Assembly (NCBI GenBank): GCA_002336985.1
Contig: DDFE01000035.1
Location: 1-13,661, forward strand
Source of the DNA: Sphingomonadales bacterium UBA1936
Lineage (GTDB): Bacteria; Pseudomonadota; Alphaproteobacteria; Sphingomonadales; Sphingomonadaceae
DNA length: 13,661 nucleotides
Direction: 5' to 3'
Position 1 is the stretch's first letter. The number at the start of each line of letters is the position of its first letter. Positions 1 to 5,476 of this stretch are shown piece after piece. Below the pieces are notes generated by a model. The model was not told the DNA's origin. It saw only the letters and a program-made list of their open reading frames with translations, and ran no database searches. A program made the translations under genes and the position numbers.

Positions 1-81
1 GGATTCGTGGTCGTCGGGCGGGCATCCTTCCCGGGGTTCGGGGAAGAATATTGGGACTATGTGATGGCAAAGGACCTGTAG
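1..81 (+). CDS. C-terminal end of an unidentified protein (partial)
   Basis: An open frame runs in from the left edge and ends with TAG at 79-81, giving the last 26 residues, which end in EEYWDYVMAKDL. Codon third positions are GC-rich like the real genes here, and the stop lies only 31 nt before the start of the amine oxidase gene on the same strand, so the two are probably co-transcribed. No family can be recognised from so short a tail, and it could still be a chance open frame. Confidence 0.5.
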   Translation, partial: GFVVVGRASFPGFGEEYWDYVMAKDL

Positions 82-112
82 GGCGCCATCGGCGAAACGG
101 GGGAGACGATCG

Positions 113-1675
113 ATGCGGGGTTCGGGGCCGTTATGGGGGCTGCTCAATCAGGCCCGCCGCATCAACCTGGACGAAGCGGGCGTCCTGCCGCCCACCCCGG
201 TATCCGAAGGCATCACCCGTCGCCGGATGATCGCGACACTCGGTGCCGCCGCCGCGCTCCCGGCCATCGGTTGGCCCGCACCCTCCCGCGCACGGTCGAC
301 CATGCGCATCGCTGTCATCGGCGGCGGCCTTGCAGGACTGACGGCGCTCGATGCCCTCAGCGCCGCGGGTGTCGACGCGCATCTTTACGAGGCGCGGGGC
401 CGGCTCGGCGGACGCGTGTTCACGGCGAACAATGCGCCGGAACCGGTGCTGAATATCGAGGATGGTGCCAACCTCATCAACACCGACCACGCCGACATGC
501 TCGCGCTGGCAAAGCGGTTCGGTATCCCGCTGATCGACCGGCAGCCGATGTATGGCCGCAGCCGTTATGTCGCGGACGGGCGGGCGGTGAGCGATGCCAG
601 CCTTGTTCGCGACCTGCGCGCGATAGCAGCCCAGATCGGCAAGGATGCGGCCGCGCTCGATGCGGATTACGCCGCCGTCGCACCCGGGCTCGATGGGCTG
701 TCGTTCACGACCTATCTCGACAAACACGCCCGGCTCGTGAAACCGCATGTCCGCGCGCTGATAGAGGCCACCGCCCGTACCGAATATGGCGCGGAGCCGG
801 GACAGACATCGGCGCTCGGGCTGATGTTCAACCTGCCGGTCGTCGACGGGAAACATGCCGAACTGATTTCGCTCAGCGACGAACGCTTCATCCTGTCGGG
901 CGGATCGTCGACCGTGGTGAAGGCGCTGTCCGCACCACTGATGTTGTGTATCTCGACCGGCCATGCGCTGGTGTCGATCACGCCGCGCGATGGCGGGCTC
1001 GATCTGCGCTTCGCCAATGGCAAGATGGACCATGTCGATCGCGTGATCGTGACCGTCCCCGCGCCGCTGATGCGCACCATCGACTATGGCGGACTGCTTT
1101 CGGACGGTTGGGCGGCGCTGGTGCGTGAGATCGATTGCGGCCGGAATGAAAAGATCAACGCGGGCTACGCCGCACGCGTCTGGGAAAAACACACCGGTCC
1201 GGCGGGCGCGGCATGGGCGGTGGATACGCGCGGGCCGGGCATCTATTCCGAATTCTGGGATGCGAGTTCGGGCCAGCCGGGGGATGCGGGCGTCCTCACC
1301 TGGTTCTTCGGCGGGGACCAGGTCGATGCGCTGATGGCGGCCGAACCCGAAACGACGATCCGCCGCGCCGAAGCCGCCATAGCGCCCGCCGTGCCCGGCC
1401 TGAAGGCGCGGACGATCCGCCGCACCGCCTGGTGCCAGGATCCCTATGCACGCGGCGCCTATTCGACGTTCAAGCCCGGTCAACTCACCCGCTTCGCCCC
1501 GCATCTGTGGGTGGAGGAAGACGGCGGCGCCAAACAACGGGCCGCCGCCGGACCGATCGTGTTCGCGGGCGAACATCTGTCCGACGCCTTCCCCGGTTTC
1601 ATGAACGGGGCTGCGCAGACCGGGCGGCTGGCGGCGGCGGCCGTGCTGGCGGGTGTTGCCGCAGCCGTTGCTTGA
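113..1675 (+). CDS. Tat-exported flavin monoamine oxidase family protein
   Basis: A 520-residue FAD-dependent amine oxidase (NAD(P)-binding Rossmann plus amine-oxidase fold). Such enzymes oxidise primary amines or amino acids to imines, using O2 and giving H2O2; the substrate cannot be read from the sequence. The dinucleotide-binding motif IGGGLAG lies at about residues 69-75. The acidic ribose-binding Glu (E93) leads into RGRLGGRV (95-102). The C-terminal FAD contact GEHLS (486-490), followed by MNGAAQTG (497-504), is intact, so the protein looks full length. Ahead of the FAD domain, TRRRM (35-39) and an Ala-rich hydrophobic stretch resemble a twin-arginine signal with an unusually long leader of about 35 residues, so export to the periplasm with FAD already bound is likely. 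The ATG at 113 has a strong purine-rich ribosome site (GGGGGAG, 98-104). A start at Met64, just before the FAD motif, would give a cytoplasmic form but has no better support. Confidence 0.88.
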   Translation: MRGSGPLWGLLNQARRINLDEAGVLPPTPVSEGITRRRMIATLGAAAALPAIGWPAPSRARSTMRIAVIGGGLAGLTALDALSAAGVDAHLYEARGRLGGRVFTANNAPEPVLNIEDGANLINTDHADMLALAKRFGIPLIDRQPMYGRSRYVADGRAVSDASLVRDLRAIAAQIGKDAAALDADYAAVAPGLDGLSFTTYLDKHARLVKPHVRALIEATARTEYGAEPGQTSALGLMFNLPVVDGKHAELISLSDERFILSGGSSTVVKALSAPLMLCISTGHALVSITPRDGGLDLRFANGKMDHVDRVIVTVPAPLMRTIDYGGLLSDGWAALVREIDCGRNEKINAGYAARVWEKHTGPAGAAWAVDTRGPGIYSEFWDASSGQPGDAGVLTWFFGGDQVDALMAAEPETTIRRAEAAIAPAVPGLKARTIRRTAWCQDPYARGAYSTFKPGQLTRFAPHLWVEEDGGAKQRAAAGPIVFAGEHLSDAFPGFMNGAAQTGRLAAAAVLAGVAAAVA

Positions 1676-1697
1676 TCGCTTCCAGTTCCGGTATCCC

Positions 1698-1717
1698 GAT
1701 CAGCAGCCGTGCTGATC
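1698..1717 (+). terminator. stem-loop behind the amine oxidase gene
   Basis: A perfect 8-bp inverted repeat, GATCAGCA-GCCG-TGCTGATC, starts 22 nt after the amine oxidase stop codon. Its position fits a 3'-end hairpin or terminator. No T tract follows directly, so it may stabilise the mRNA end or work with the GC-rich hairpin and T run of the adjacent repeat (1733-1764). Confidence 0.45.
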
Positions 1718-1725
1718 AACCCATT

Positions 1726-1765
1726 CTACGTCACCCCGGGCTTGACCCGGGGTCCTGCTTTTTTC
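1726..1765 (+). repeat. left palindromic repeat of the GIY-YIG cassette
   Basis: The 27 bases at 1726-1752 are the exact reverse complement of 2090-2116. The core folds into an 8-bp stem (ACCCCGGG 1733-1740 with CCCGGGGT 1746-1753) around a CTTGA loop, and is followed by CCTGC and six T (1759-1764). It may therefore also serve as a weak Rho-independent terminator for plus-strand transcription. Translated, repeats of this kind give the HPGLDPG peptide that turns up in many spurious alphaproteobacterial ORFs (known from memory), so this is probably a member of a dispersed genomic repeat family. Confidence 0.85.
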
Positions 1766-1766
1766 T

Positions 1767-2066
1767 TCAGGCAAGCTGGCCAAACAGGTCCTGCCAGTCA
1801 GGATTGCCGCGTTCGATCAGGTCGAATTTGAACTGGCGACGCCATTTCTTGATGCGCTTCTCATGCTCGATACAACTCGCGATGTCGTCACCGCGCTCTG
1901 CCCAGACAAGACGGCTCAACCCGTATTTTGCGCAAAATTCTGAACCTTTGCCAGTCCGGTGCTGATGAGCGCGCATCGCAAGATCGGCTGTGACGCCGAC
2001 ATACATCGTGCCTCGATAGCGATCGGACATGATATAGACCCAGCCACCCTGTCGTTCGCGCTCCAT
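1767..2066 (-). CDS. GIY-YIG nuclease family protein (UPF0213-like)
   Basis: A 99-residue stand-alone GIY-YIG domain, normal length for the small bacterial putative endonucleases of this family (COG2827 type). The first motif is VYI (10-12), paired with YVG (22-24). The conserved Arg/His segment is RAHQH (32-36). A later helix, EHEKRIKKW (67-75), carries the expected metal-binding Glu, probably E69, and the typical NPDW ending is at 88-91. All expected catalytic positions are present, so the gene looks intact. Its biological role is not established. The ATG at 2066 has no clear ribosome site, and the right repeat ends only 12 nt upstream, so transcription or translation may be weak or driven from inside the repeat. 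The stop lies 1 nt from the left repeat, so repeats and gene form a compact unit. Confidence 0.85.
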   Translation of the reverse strand: MERERQGGWVYIMSDRYRGTMYVGVTADLAMRAHQHRTGKGSEFCAKYGLSRLVWAERGDDIASCIEHEKRIKKWRRQFKFDLIERGNPDWQDLFGQLA

Positions 2067-2078
2067 AGTGGCGCGTTA

Positions 2079-2116
2079 GAAAAGCGGGGCCCCGGGTCAA
2101 GCCCGGGGTGACGTAG
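2079..2116 (-). repeat. right palindromic repeat of the GIY-YIG cassette (inverted copy)
   Basis: Read on the minus strand this copy matches the left one: 27 identical bases, then CCCCGC where the left has TCCTGC, then four T instead of six. The stem is CCCCGGG (2090-2096) with CCCGGGG (2102-2108) and loop TCAAG. Its T run ends 12 nt before the nuclease start codon, so the repeat supplies the 5' untranslated region of that gene. Confidence 0.85.
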
Positions 2117-2384
2117 GTAAAACAAGTCCCGCTTTTTGCCTAACCCGGCCGCCATACGAGCGCGAAGAAAACGCTGTCCTACACGCCGCTGTCTTGCCAG
2201 ACCGAGCCACGCGCCGTCATCCATGGATGCGTCGCCCCGGCTCTTTCATAAATGTTCAACTTGCCTTCGAGGATCCGCGCGCAATTTTGGTGAGAACCAT
2301 GTGTGAACTTTGCGGCGCCGGAAGGCGGCTCCCGCAACTGCGCGCAGGGCTAACCTTTACTAACCTTTGGCGGAAATCCGCGGT
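2117..2384. other. non-coding gap between the GIY-YIG cassette and merR
   Basis: No supported gene is seen in these 268 bases, and open frames crossing them have no recognisable content. Visible items are a short copy of the repeat tail (GTCCCGCTTTTT, 2126-2137), a 12-bp palindrome CATCCATGGATG (2218-2229), and a 10-bp-spaced direct repeat near merR (listed separately). No cloverleaf with a T-loop GTTCGAATC-like motif was found on either strand, so there is no tRNA here. No convincing terminator with a T run follows merR. Confidence 0.6.
2350..2368. repeat. 10-bp-period direct repeat CTAACCTTT
   Basis: CTAACCTTT occurs at 2350-2358 and again at 2360-2368, so the two copies lie about one helical turn apart, 16 nt beyond the merR stop. 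Read on the minus strand it is AAAGGTTAG twice. Same-face spacing is what a cooperative DNA-binding protein would use, but no regulator can be named. Confidence 0.5.
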
Positions 2385-2744
2385 TCATTCGGAAAGCGCT
2401 TCGCTCAGCAGGGCGCGAACCTGTTTGAGGTCGGTGATCAGCGACGCGGGTGCCTGCGCAGGCGCAGCTTCCGGCTTTGCAGCGGGCGGGCTGGATTTCT
2501 CGCCGGCCAGCAGTTTCTGTACGCCCTTGATCGTATAGCCGTCGCGATTGAGTGCCGCGTCGATGCGCTTAACCAGCGCGACGTCGGCAGGCCGGTAGTA
2601 GCGGCGGTTGCCCGCACGGGTCAGCGGCCGCAGTTGCGAAAAGCGCGTTTCCCAATAGCGCAGGATATGCTGCGGGACGCCGAGTTCGTTGCTGAGCTCG
2701 CCGATCGTCCGAAACGCACTGTCGCTTTTGCCGGATTCGCTCAA
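2385..2744 (-). CDS. MerR family transcriptional regulator (ihfA-linked type)
   Basis: A 119-residue protein with an N-terminal winged helix-turn-helix of the MerR class. FRTIGELSNELGV (11-23) is the first helix-turn-helix. ILRYWETRFSQLRP (27-40) and AGNRRYYRPADV (44-55) are the wing and second helix, and YTIKGVQKLL (70-79) closes the domain. A Pro/Ala-rich linker (about 85-100) and a short helix follow. There is no long dimerisation helix with metal-binding Cys, so this is not a metal sensor, and its ligand and targets are unknown. It lies 8 nt after ihfA on the same strand, in the order known from many alphaproteobacteria. The only reasonable start is TTG at 2744 with a weak GAGA upstream; CTG at 2756, overlapping the ihfA stop, is the alternative. 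Confidence 0.88.
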   Translation of the reverse strand: MSESGKSDSAFRTIGELSNELGVPQHILRYWETRFSQLRPLTRAGNRRYYRPADVALVKRIDAALNRDGYTIKGVQKLLAGEKSSPPAAKPEAAPAQAPASLITDLKQVRALLSEALSE

Positions 2745-2752
2745 TTCGTGTC

Positions 2753-3049
2753 TCAGCTGGCCGCGATCCGCTCACGCGTGGACTGGCTGGCGCGGAAGGT
2801 CAGCACGCGGCGCGGCGTGATGGGGACTTCGACGCCGGTCTTCGGATTGCGGCCGATGCGTTCGCCCTTTTCGCGCAGGATGAAGGTCCCGAAACTGGTG
2901 ATCTTCACATTGCTGCCGTTGCTCAGTGCGCCGCACATATGCCGCAGGATACCCTCGACGAGGTTCGACGATTCGGCGCGCGAAAGGCCGATCTTGCGAT
3001 GGATCGATTCCGCGATGTCCGCGCGGGTCAGGTTTCCAGTCTTGGCCAA
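2753..3049 (-). CDS. ihfA: integration host factor subunit alpha
   Basis: A 98-residue DNA-bending protein of the HU/IHF family. It pairs with IHF-beta (not in this window) to bend DNA at specific sites for recombination, replication and transcription. NLTRADIAESIHRKIGLSRAE (6-26) matches the N-terminal helices. VKITSFGTF (48-56) begins the beta saddle. GRNPKTGVEVPI (66-77) is the arm, with the DNA-intercalating Pro at 69, and the ending is alpha-type (RRVLTFRAS, 80-88). Length is that of the family. The start is TTG at 3049, preceded by a strong GGGGGAG ribosome site at 6 nt; no ATG lies upstream in frame. It is 65 nt downstream of fabH, and that gap contains a candidate promoter, so it may be transcribed both with fabH and alone. 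Confidence 0.95.
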   Translation of the reverse strand: MAKTGNLTRADIAESIHRKIGLSRAESSNLVEGILRHMCGALSNGSNVKITSFGTFILREKGERIGRNPKTGVEVPITPRRVLTFRASQSTRERIAAS

Positions 3050-3055
3050 CGGTGT

Positions 3056-3062
3056 CTCCCCC
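3056..3062 (-). promoter_or_regulatory. ribosome binding site deciding the TTG start of ihfA
   Basis: GGGGGAG on the minus strand lies 6 nt before TTG at 3049-3047. Its strength and spacing fix TTG as the ihfA start, although TTG itself is a poor initiator. Confidence 0.75.
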
Positions 3063-3085
3063 GAAATTTACCTGTGCCAACGGGT

Positions 3086-3113
3086 ATCTTAGCCCCGATA
3101 GCTGCGACGTCAA
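3086..3113 (-). promoter_or_regulatory. candidate sigma-70-type promoter for ihfA-merR
   Basis: On the minus strand TTGACG (3113-3108) is followed after 16 nt by TAAGAT (3091-3086). The -35 is near consensus; the -10 matches four of six positions. It starts right after the fabH stop codon (TAA, 3117-3115) and would place the transcript start about 30 nt before the ihfA TTG. This supports independent ihfA-merR transcription, but it is a pattern match only. Confidence 0.45.
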
Positions 3114-3114
3114 A

Positions 3115-4071
3115 TTACCAGCGCAGGACCGCGGCGCCCCAAGTGAAGCCGCCACCCATCGCTTCCAATACCACAATGTCTCCGGCCTTGATCCGCCCAT
3201 CGCGCACGGCAGTATCGAGGGCCAGCGGAACGGATGCCGCGGACGTATTGGCATGGTCCGCGACGGTCACGACGACCTTTTCGGGTGCCAGGCCAAGCTT
3301 CTTCGCGGTAGCGTCGAGAATGCGTGCGTTCGCCTGGTGCGGGACGACCCAGGAGACGTCGTCCGGCGTGAGGCTCGCGGCGTCCAGTGCCTCGCCCATT
3401 ACGCTCGCCAGGTTGGTGACCGCGTGGCGAAAGACCTCGCGGCCCTTCATGCGCAGCTTGCCGACGGTGCCGGTGGTCGACGGGCCGCCGTCGACATAGA
3501 GCAGTTCGTTGTAGGTGCCGTCGGCGTGCAGCTTTGCCGACAGTACGCCGCGCCCGTCCTCGACCGCACTCATCACGACCGCGCCCGCGCCGTCGCCGAA
3601 CAGAACGCAGGTGCCGCGATCTTCCCAGTCGAGGATGCGGCTGAAGGTTTCGGCGCCGATCACCAGCGCATTGTTGGCGGCACCGCTGCGGATCATGCTC
3701 TCGACGACCGAGACGGCGTAGAGAAAGCCGGAACACACCGCCGCGACGTCGAACGCCACGCAGTCGCCGACACCCAGCCGGTGCTGGACGATGGTCGCGG
3801 ATGCCGGGAATGTCTGGTCGGGTGTTGCGGTCGCAAGGACGATCAGGTCGATGTCGGTCGCGGCCATGCCGGCGGCATCGAGTGCCTTGCGTGCGGCGTC
3901 GGTTGCAAGGCTCGCCGTGGTCTCGCCCTCGCCCGCGATGTGGCGGAAACGGATGCCGGTGCGCTCGACGATCCACTCGTCGGACGTGTCGATCTGCGCG
4001 GCCAGTTCGGCATTCGATACCCGGCGAACCGGCAGGGCCGATCCCGTTCCGACGACTGCGGCGCGCCTCAT
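3115..4071 (-). CDS. fabH: 3-oxoacyl-ACP synthase III (KAS III)
   Basis: This condensing enzyme starts type II fatty-acid synthesis by joining acetyl-CoA (or another short acyl-CoA) to malonyl-ACP. The 318 residues match the family length. The Cys-His-Asn triad is visible: Cys113 in AVCSGF, His245 in VPHQAN and Asn275 in HANTSAAS. The glycine-rich ending EAMGGGFTWGA (303-313) and the N-terminal DEWIVERTGI (31-40) are also typical. The ATG at 4071 overlaps the plsX stop as ATGA (4068-4071), implying translational coupling with the enzyme that shares the acyl-ACP pool. The open frame continues upstream of 4071 inside plsX without meaning. It is followed by ihfA. Confidence 0.97.
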   Translation of the reverse strand: MRRAAVVGTGSALPVRRVSNAELAAQIDTSDEWIVERTGIRFRHIAGEGETTASLATDAARKALDAAGMAATDIDLIVLATATPDQTFPASATIVQHRLGVGDCVAFDVAAVCSGFLYAVSVVESMIRSGAANNALVIGAETFSRILDWEDRGTCVLFGDGAGAVVMSAVEDGRGVLSAKLHADGTYNELLYVDGGPSTTGTVGKLRMKGREVFRHAVTNLASVMGEALDAASLTPDDVSWVVPHQANARILDATAKKLGLAPEKVVVTVADHANTSAASVPLALDTAVRDGRIKAGDIVVLEAMGGGFTWGAAVLRW

Positions 4072-5114
4072 GCAGCGCTCATCGTCAGTGTGCGATGCCC
4101 CGCGAAATGGTCGAGATCCTCGGTGATCCGGTGGGTCAGGTCGTTCGCGACCAGCTTGGCGGCGACGCCGATCGCATTCGCGATGCCCTTGGCATTGGCG
4201 CTGCCATGGCTCTTCACGATGATACCGTTGAGGCCCAAGAAGACCGCGCCATTGTGGTTGTTCGGGTCGAGATGGTGGCGAAGCAGCTCGGTCGCGGGGC
4301 GCGAGACGAGGAAGCCGACCTTGGACCGGATCGAACTGGTGAAGGCGCGGCGCAGAAGGTCGGTCACGAAGCGCGCGGCGCCCTCGATCGACTTCAGCGC
4401 GATGTTGCCCGAAAAGCCGTCGGTCACGACGACATCGGTGTCGCCGCGCGAAATCTTGTCGGCCTCGATAAAACCGCCGAAAGCCATCGGCAGGTCGTTC
4501 GCACCGCGCAGCAGCGTCGCGGCATCGCGAATCTCGTCGGTGCCCTTCATGTCCTCGGTACCGATGTTCAGCAGGTGGACGCGCGGACGTTCGAGGCCCA
4601 GCGCGCTGCGCGCATAGGCGGCGCCCATTACCGCGAACTCGACCAGGTTGCGCGTGTCGCACTCGGTGTTCGCGCCCAGGTCGAGCATGACATGGTCCGA
4701 ATCACCAAGGCTGGGCAGCAATGCGGCGAGAGCAGGTCGGTCGATGCCGGGCAGGGTGCGCAGCGCCAGCTTCGACATCGCCATCAGGGCGCCGGTGTTG
4801 CCGGCCGAAACGCCCGCGGCGGCTGCACCCGTCTTCACGGCATTGACCACAAGGCCCATCGATGTGGTCTTGGCACGGCGGATGGCCTGGGTCGGTTTTT
4901 CGTCGCCGCCGATCACGTCTTCCGCCTCGATGATCGTGGCAGAAGCGAGGGCGGGGTGCGTGGCGCGTTCGCGTTCGATCGCATCGCGCTGACCGACAAG
5001 GACGAACTCGAGTTCGGGCCACTGCGCCTTGGCGAGTGCCGCCCCTGCCAGCATCACGGACGGGCCGCCGTCGCCGCCCATCGCGTCGATTGCGATTCGG
5101 CGATCGTCAGCCAA
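4068..5114 (-). CDS. plsX: phosphate acyltransferase PlsX
   Basis: PlsX makes acyl-phosphate from acyl-ACP for PlsY, the first committed step of phospholipid synthesis; it is a peripheral membrane enzyme. The 348 residues fit the family. Landmarks are DAMGGDGGP (10-18), SAGNTGALM (103-111), LDLGANTECD (144-153) and VTDGFSGNI further on. The start appears to be TTG at 5114, giving MADDRRIAIDAMGGD, with GGGGA (5126-5122) 7 nt upstream; there is no ATG before the conserved DAMGGD. It is 23 nt downstream of rpmF and overlaps fabH by 4 nt. Confidence 0.96.
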   Translation of the reverse strand: MADDRRIAIDAMGGDGGPSVMLAGAALAKAQWPELEFVLVGQRDAIERERATHPALASATIIEAEDVIGGDEKPTQAIRRAKTTSMGLVVNAVKTGAAAAGVSAGNTGALMAMSKLALRTLPGIDRPALAALLPSLGDSDHVMLDLGANTECDTRNLVEFAVMGAAYARSALGLERPRVHLLNIGTEDMKGTDEIRDAATLLRGANDLPMAFGGFIEADKISRGDTDVVVTDGFSGNIALKSIEGAARFVTDLLRRAFTSSIRSKVGFLVSRPATELLRHHLDPNNHNGAVFLGLNGIIVKSHGSANAKGIANAIGVAAKLVANDLTHRITEDLDHFAGHRTLTMSAA

Positions 5115-5121
5115 GTTCGTG

Positions 5122-5126
5122 TCCCC
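5122..5126 (-). promoter_or_regulatory. ribosome binding site deciding the TTG start of plsX
   Basis: GGGGA on the minus strand lies 7 nt before TTG at 5114-5112, in the short rpmF-plsX gap. It supports TTG initiation, as the conserved N-terminus leaves no room for a later start. Confidence 0.65.
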
Positions 5127-5137
5127 GTTTCGTGCGA

Positions 5138-5317
5138 TCAGGAGTCGACCGAGACGATCTCACGCCCGTTGTAATGGCCGCAGGCACCGCACAGCACGTG
5201 CGGGCGCTTCAGCTCGCCGCAGTTCGGGCATTCCTGGAACGACGCCGGGGTCAGCGAATCGTGGCTGCGACGCATGTTGCGCCGTGACGGCGTGGTTTTT
5301 CTCTTGGGAACGGCCAT
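5138..5317 (-). CDS. rpmF: 50S ribosomal protein L32
   Basis: A 59-residue ribosomal protein L32 starting MAVPKRKTTPSRRNMRRSHD, the classic L32 N-terminus. A zinc-ribbon pattern is complete, with Cys30/Cys33 (ECPNC) and Cys43/Cys46 (LCGAC), so this is the zinc-binding paralogue type. The ATG at 5317 has AGGA (5328-5325) 8 nt upstream. It is the first gene of the rpmF-plsX-fabH(-ihfA-merR) operon, coupling ribosome and membrane-lipid supply. Confidence 0.97.
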   Translation of the reverse strand: MAVPKRKTTPSRRNMRRSHDSLTPASFQECPNCGELKRPHVLCGACGHYNGREIVSVDS

Positions 5318-5341
5318 TTAATCTATCCTGCAATTTCGTTT

Positions 5342-5358
5342 GTGCGCGATAGGCGCAC
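5342..5358 (-). promoter_or_regulatory. stem-loop in the rpmF leader
   Basis: A perfect 6-bp inverted repeat GTGCGC-GATAG-GCGCAC lies about 24 nt upstream of the rpmF start and downstream of the candidate promoter, so it would be in the 5' untranslated RNA. It could be a regulatory hairpin of the operon leader. No known leader motif is recognised. Confidence 0.35.
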
Positions 5359-5398
5359 GCGCGGAATAGCGCCAGCCACCCGCAATCGAAGTCGCGCG

Positions 5399-5426
5399 CC
5401 TATACAGAAAAGGTGCGTCGTTGCAA
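5399..5426 (-). promoter_or_regulatory. candidate promoter of the rpmF operon
   Basis: On the minus strand TTGCAA (5426-5421), a 16-nt spacer and TATAGG (5404-5399) form a plausible sigma-70-type promoter about 80 nt before the rpmF start. It is the best match in the 159-nt gap between rpmF and the divergent MAPEG gene. Confidence 0.45.
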
Positions 5427-5476
5427 GCGTGACCGGTCGGTGACACTGTAAAAGCTGTTTGGGGAGAGGATCATAT

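Larger units (their letters stand above)
1726..2116. mobile_element. repeat-bracketed GIY-YIG cassette (putative minimal element)
   Basis: This 391-bp unit consists of one small endonuclease gene between two inverted copies of a palindromic repeat, 27 bp perfect and about 40 bp imperfect. The repeat tails (pyrimidine-rich, ending in a T run) both point inward towards the gene. The layout recalls REP sequences bracketing their RAYT transposase gene, but here the enzyme is a GIY-YIG nuclease. No target-site duplication is visible just outside the repeats (ccatt on the left, gtaaa on the right). That it is mobile, or that the nuclease acts on the repeats, is inference. Confidence 0.5.

Noticed and set aside
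131..1576. Long minus-strand open frame opposite the amine oxidase
   Set aside because: It is His/Arg/Asp-rich, without motifs, as expected for the shadow of a GC-rich gene; the plus strand holds a full amine oxidase.
1916..2224. Minus-strand open frame with an HPGLDPG segment
   Set aside because: The segment is a translation of the palindromic repeat, and the frame runs on through the GIY-YIG gene in another frame with no recognisable domain.
2117..2384. tRNA-Pro expected after merR from gene order in other alphaproteobacteria
   Set aside because: A short 5'-like match (GGCTCGGTCTGGCAAGAC on the minus strand) exists, but there is no proline anticodon arm, T-loop or acceptor pairing on either strand.
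4072..4662. N-terminal extension of fabH into plsX
   Set aside because: The frame is open but is a shadow of plsX; the ATG at 4071 gives the normal FabH length and an ATGA overlap.
2926..5174. Long plus-strand open frames across fabH, plsX and rpmF
   Set aside because: They are antisense shadows of clearly identified housekeeping genes and have low-complexity composition.
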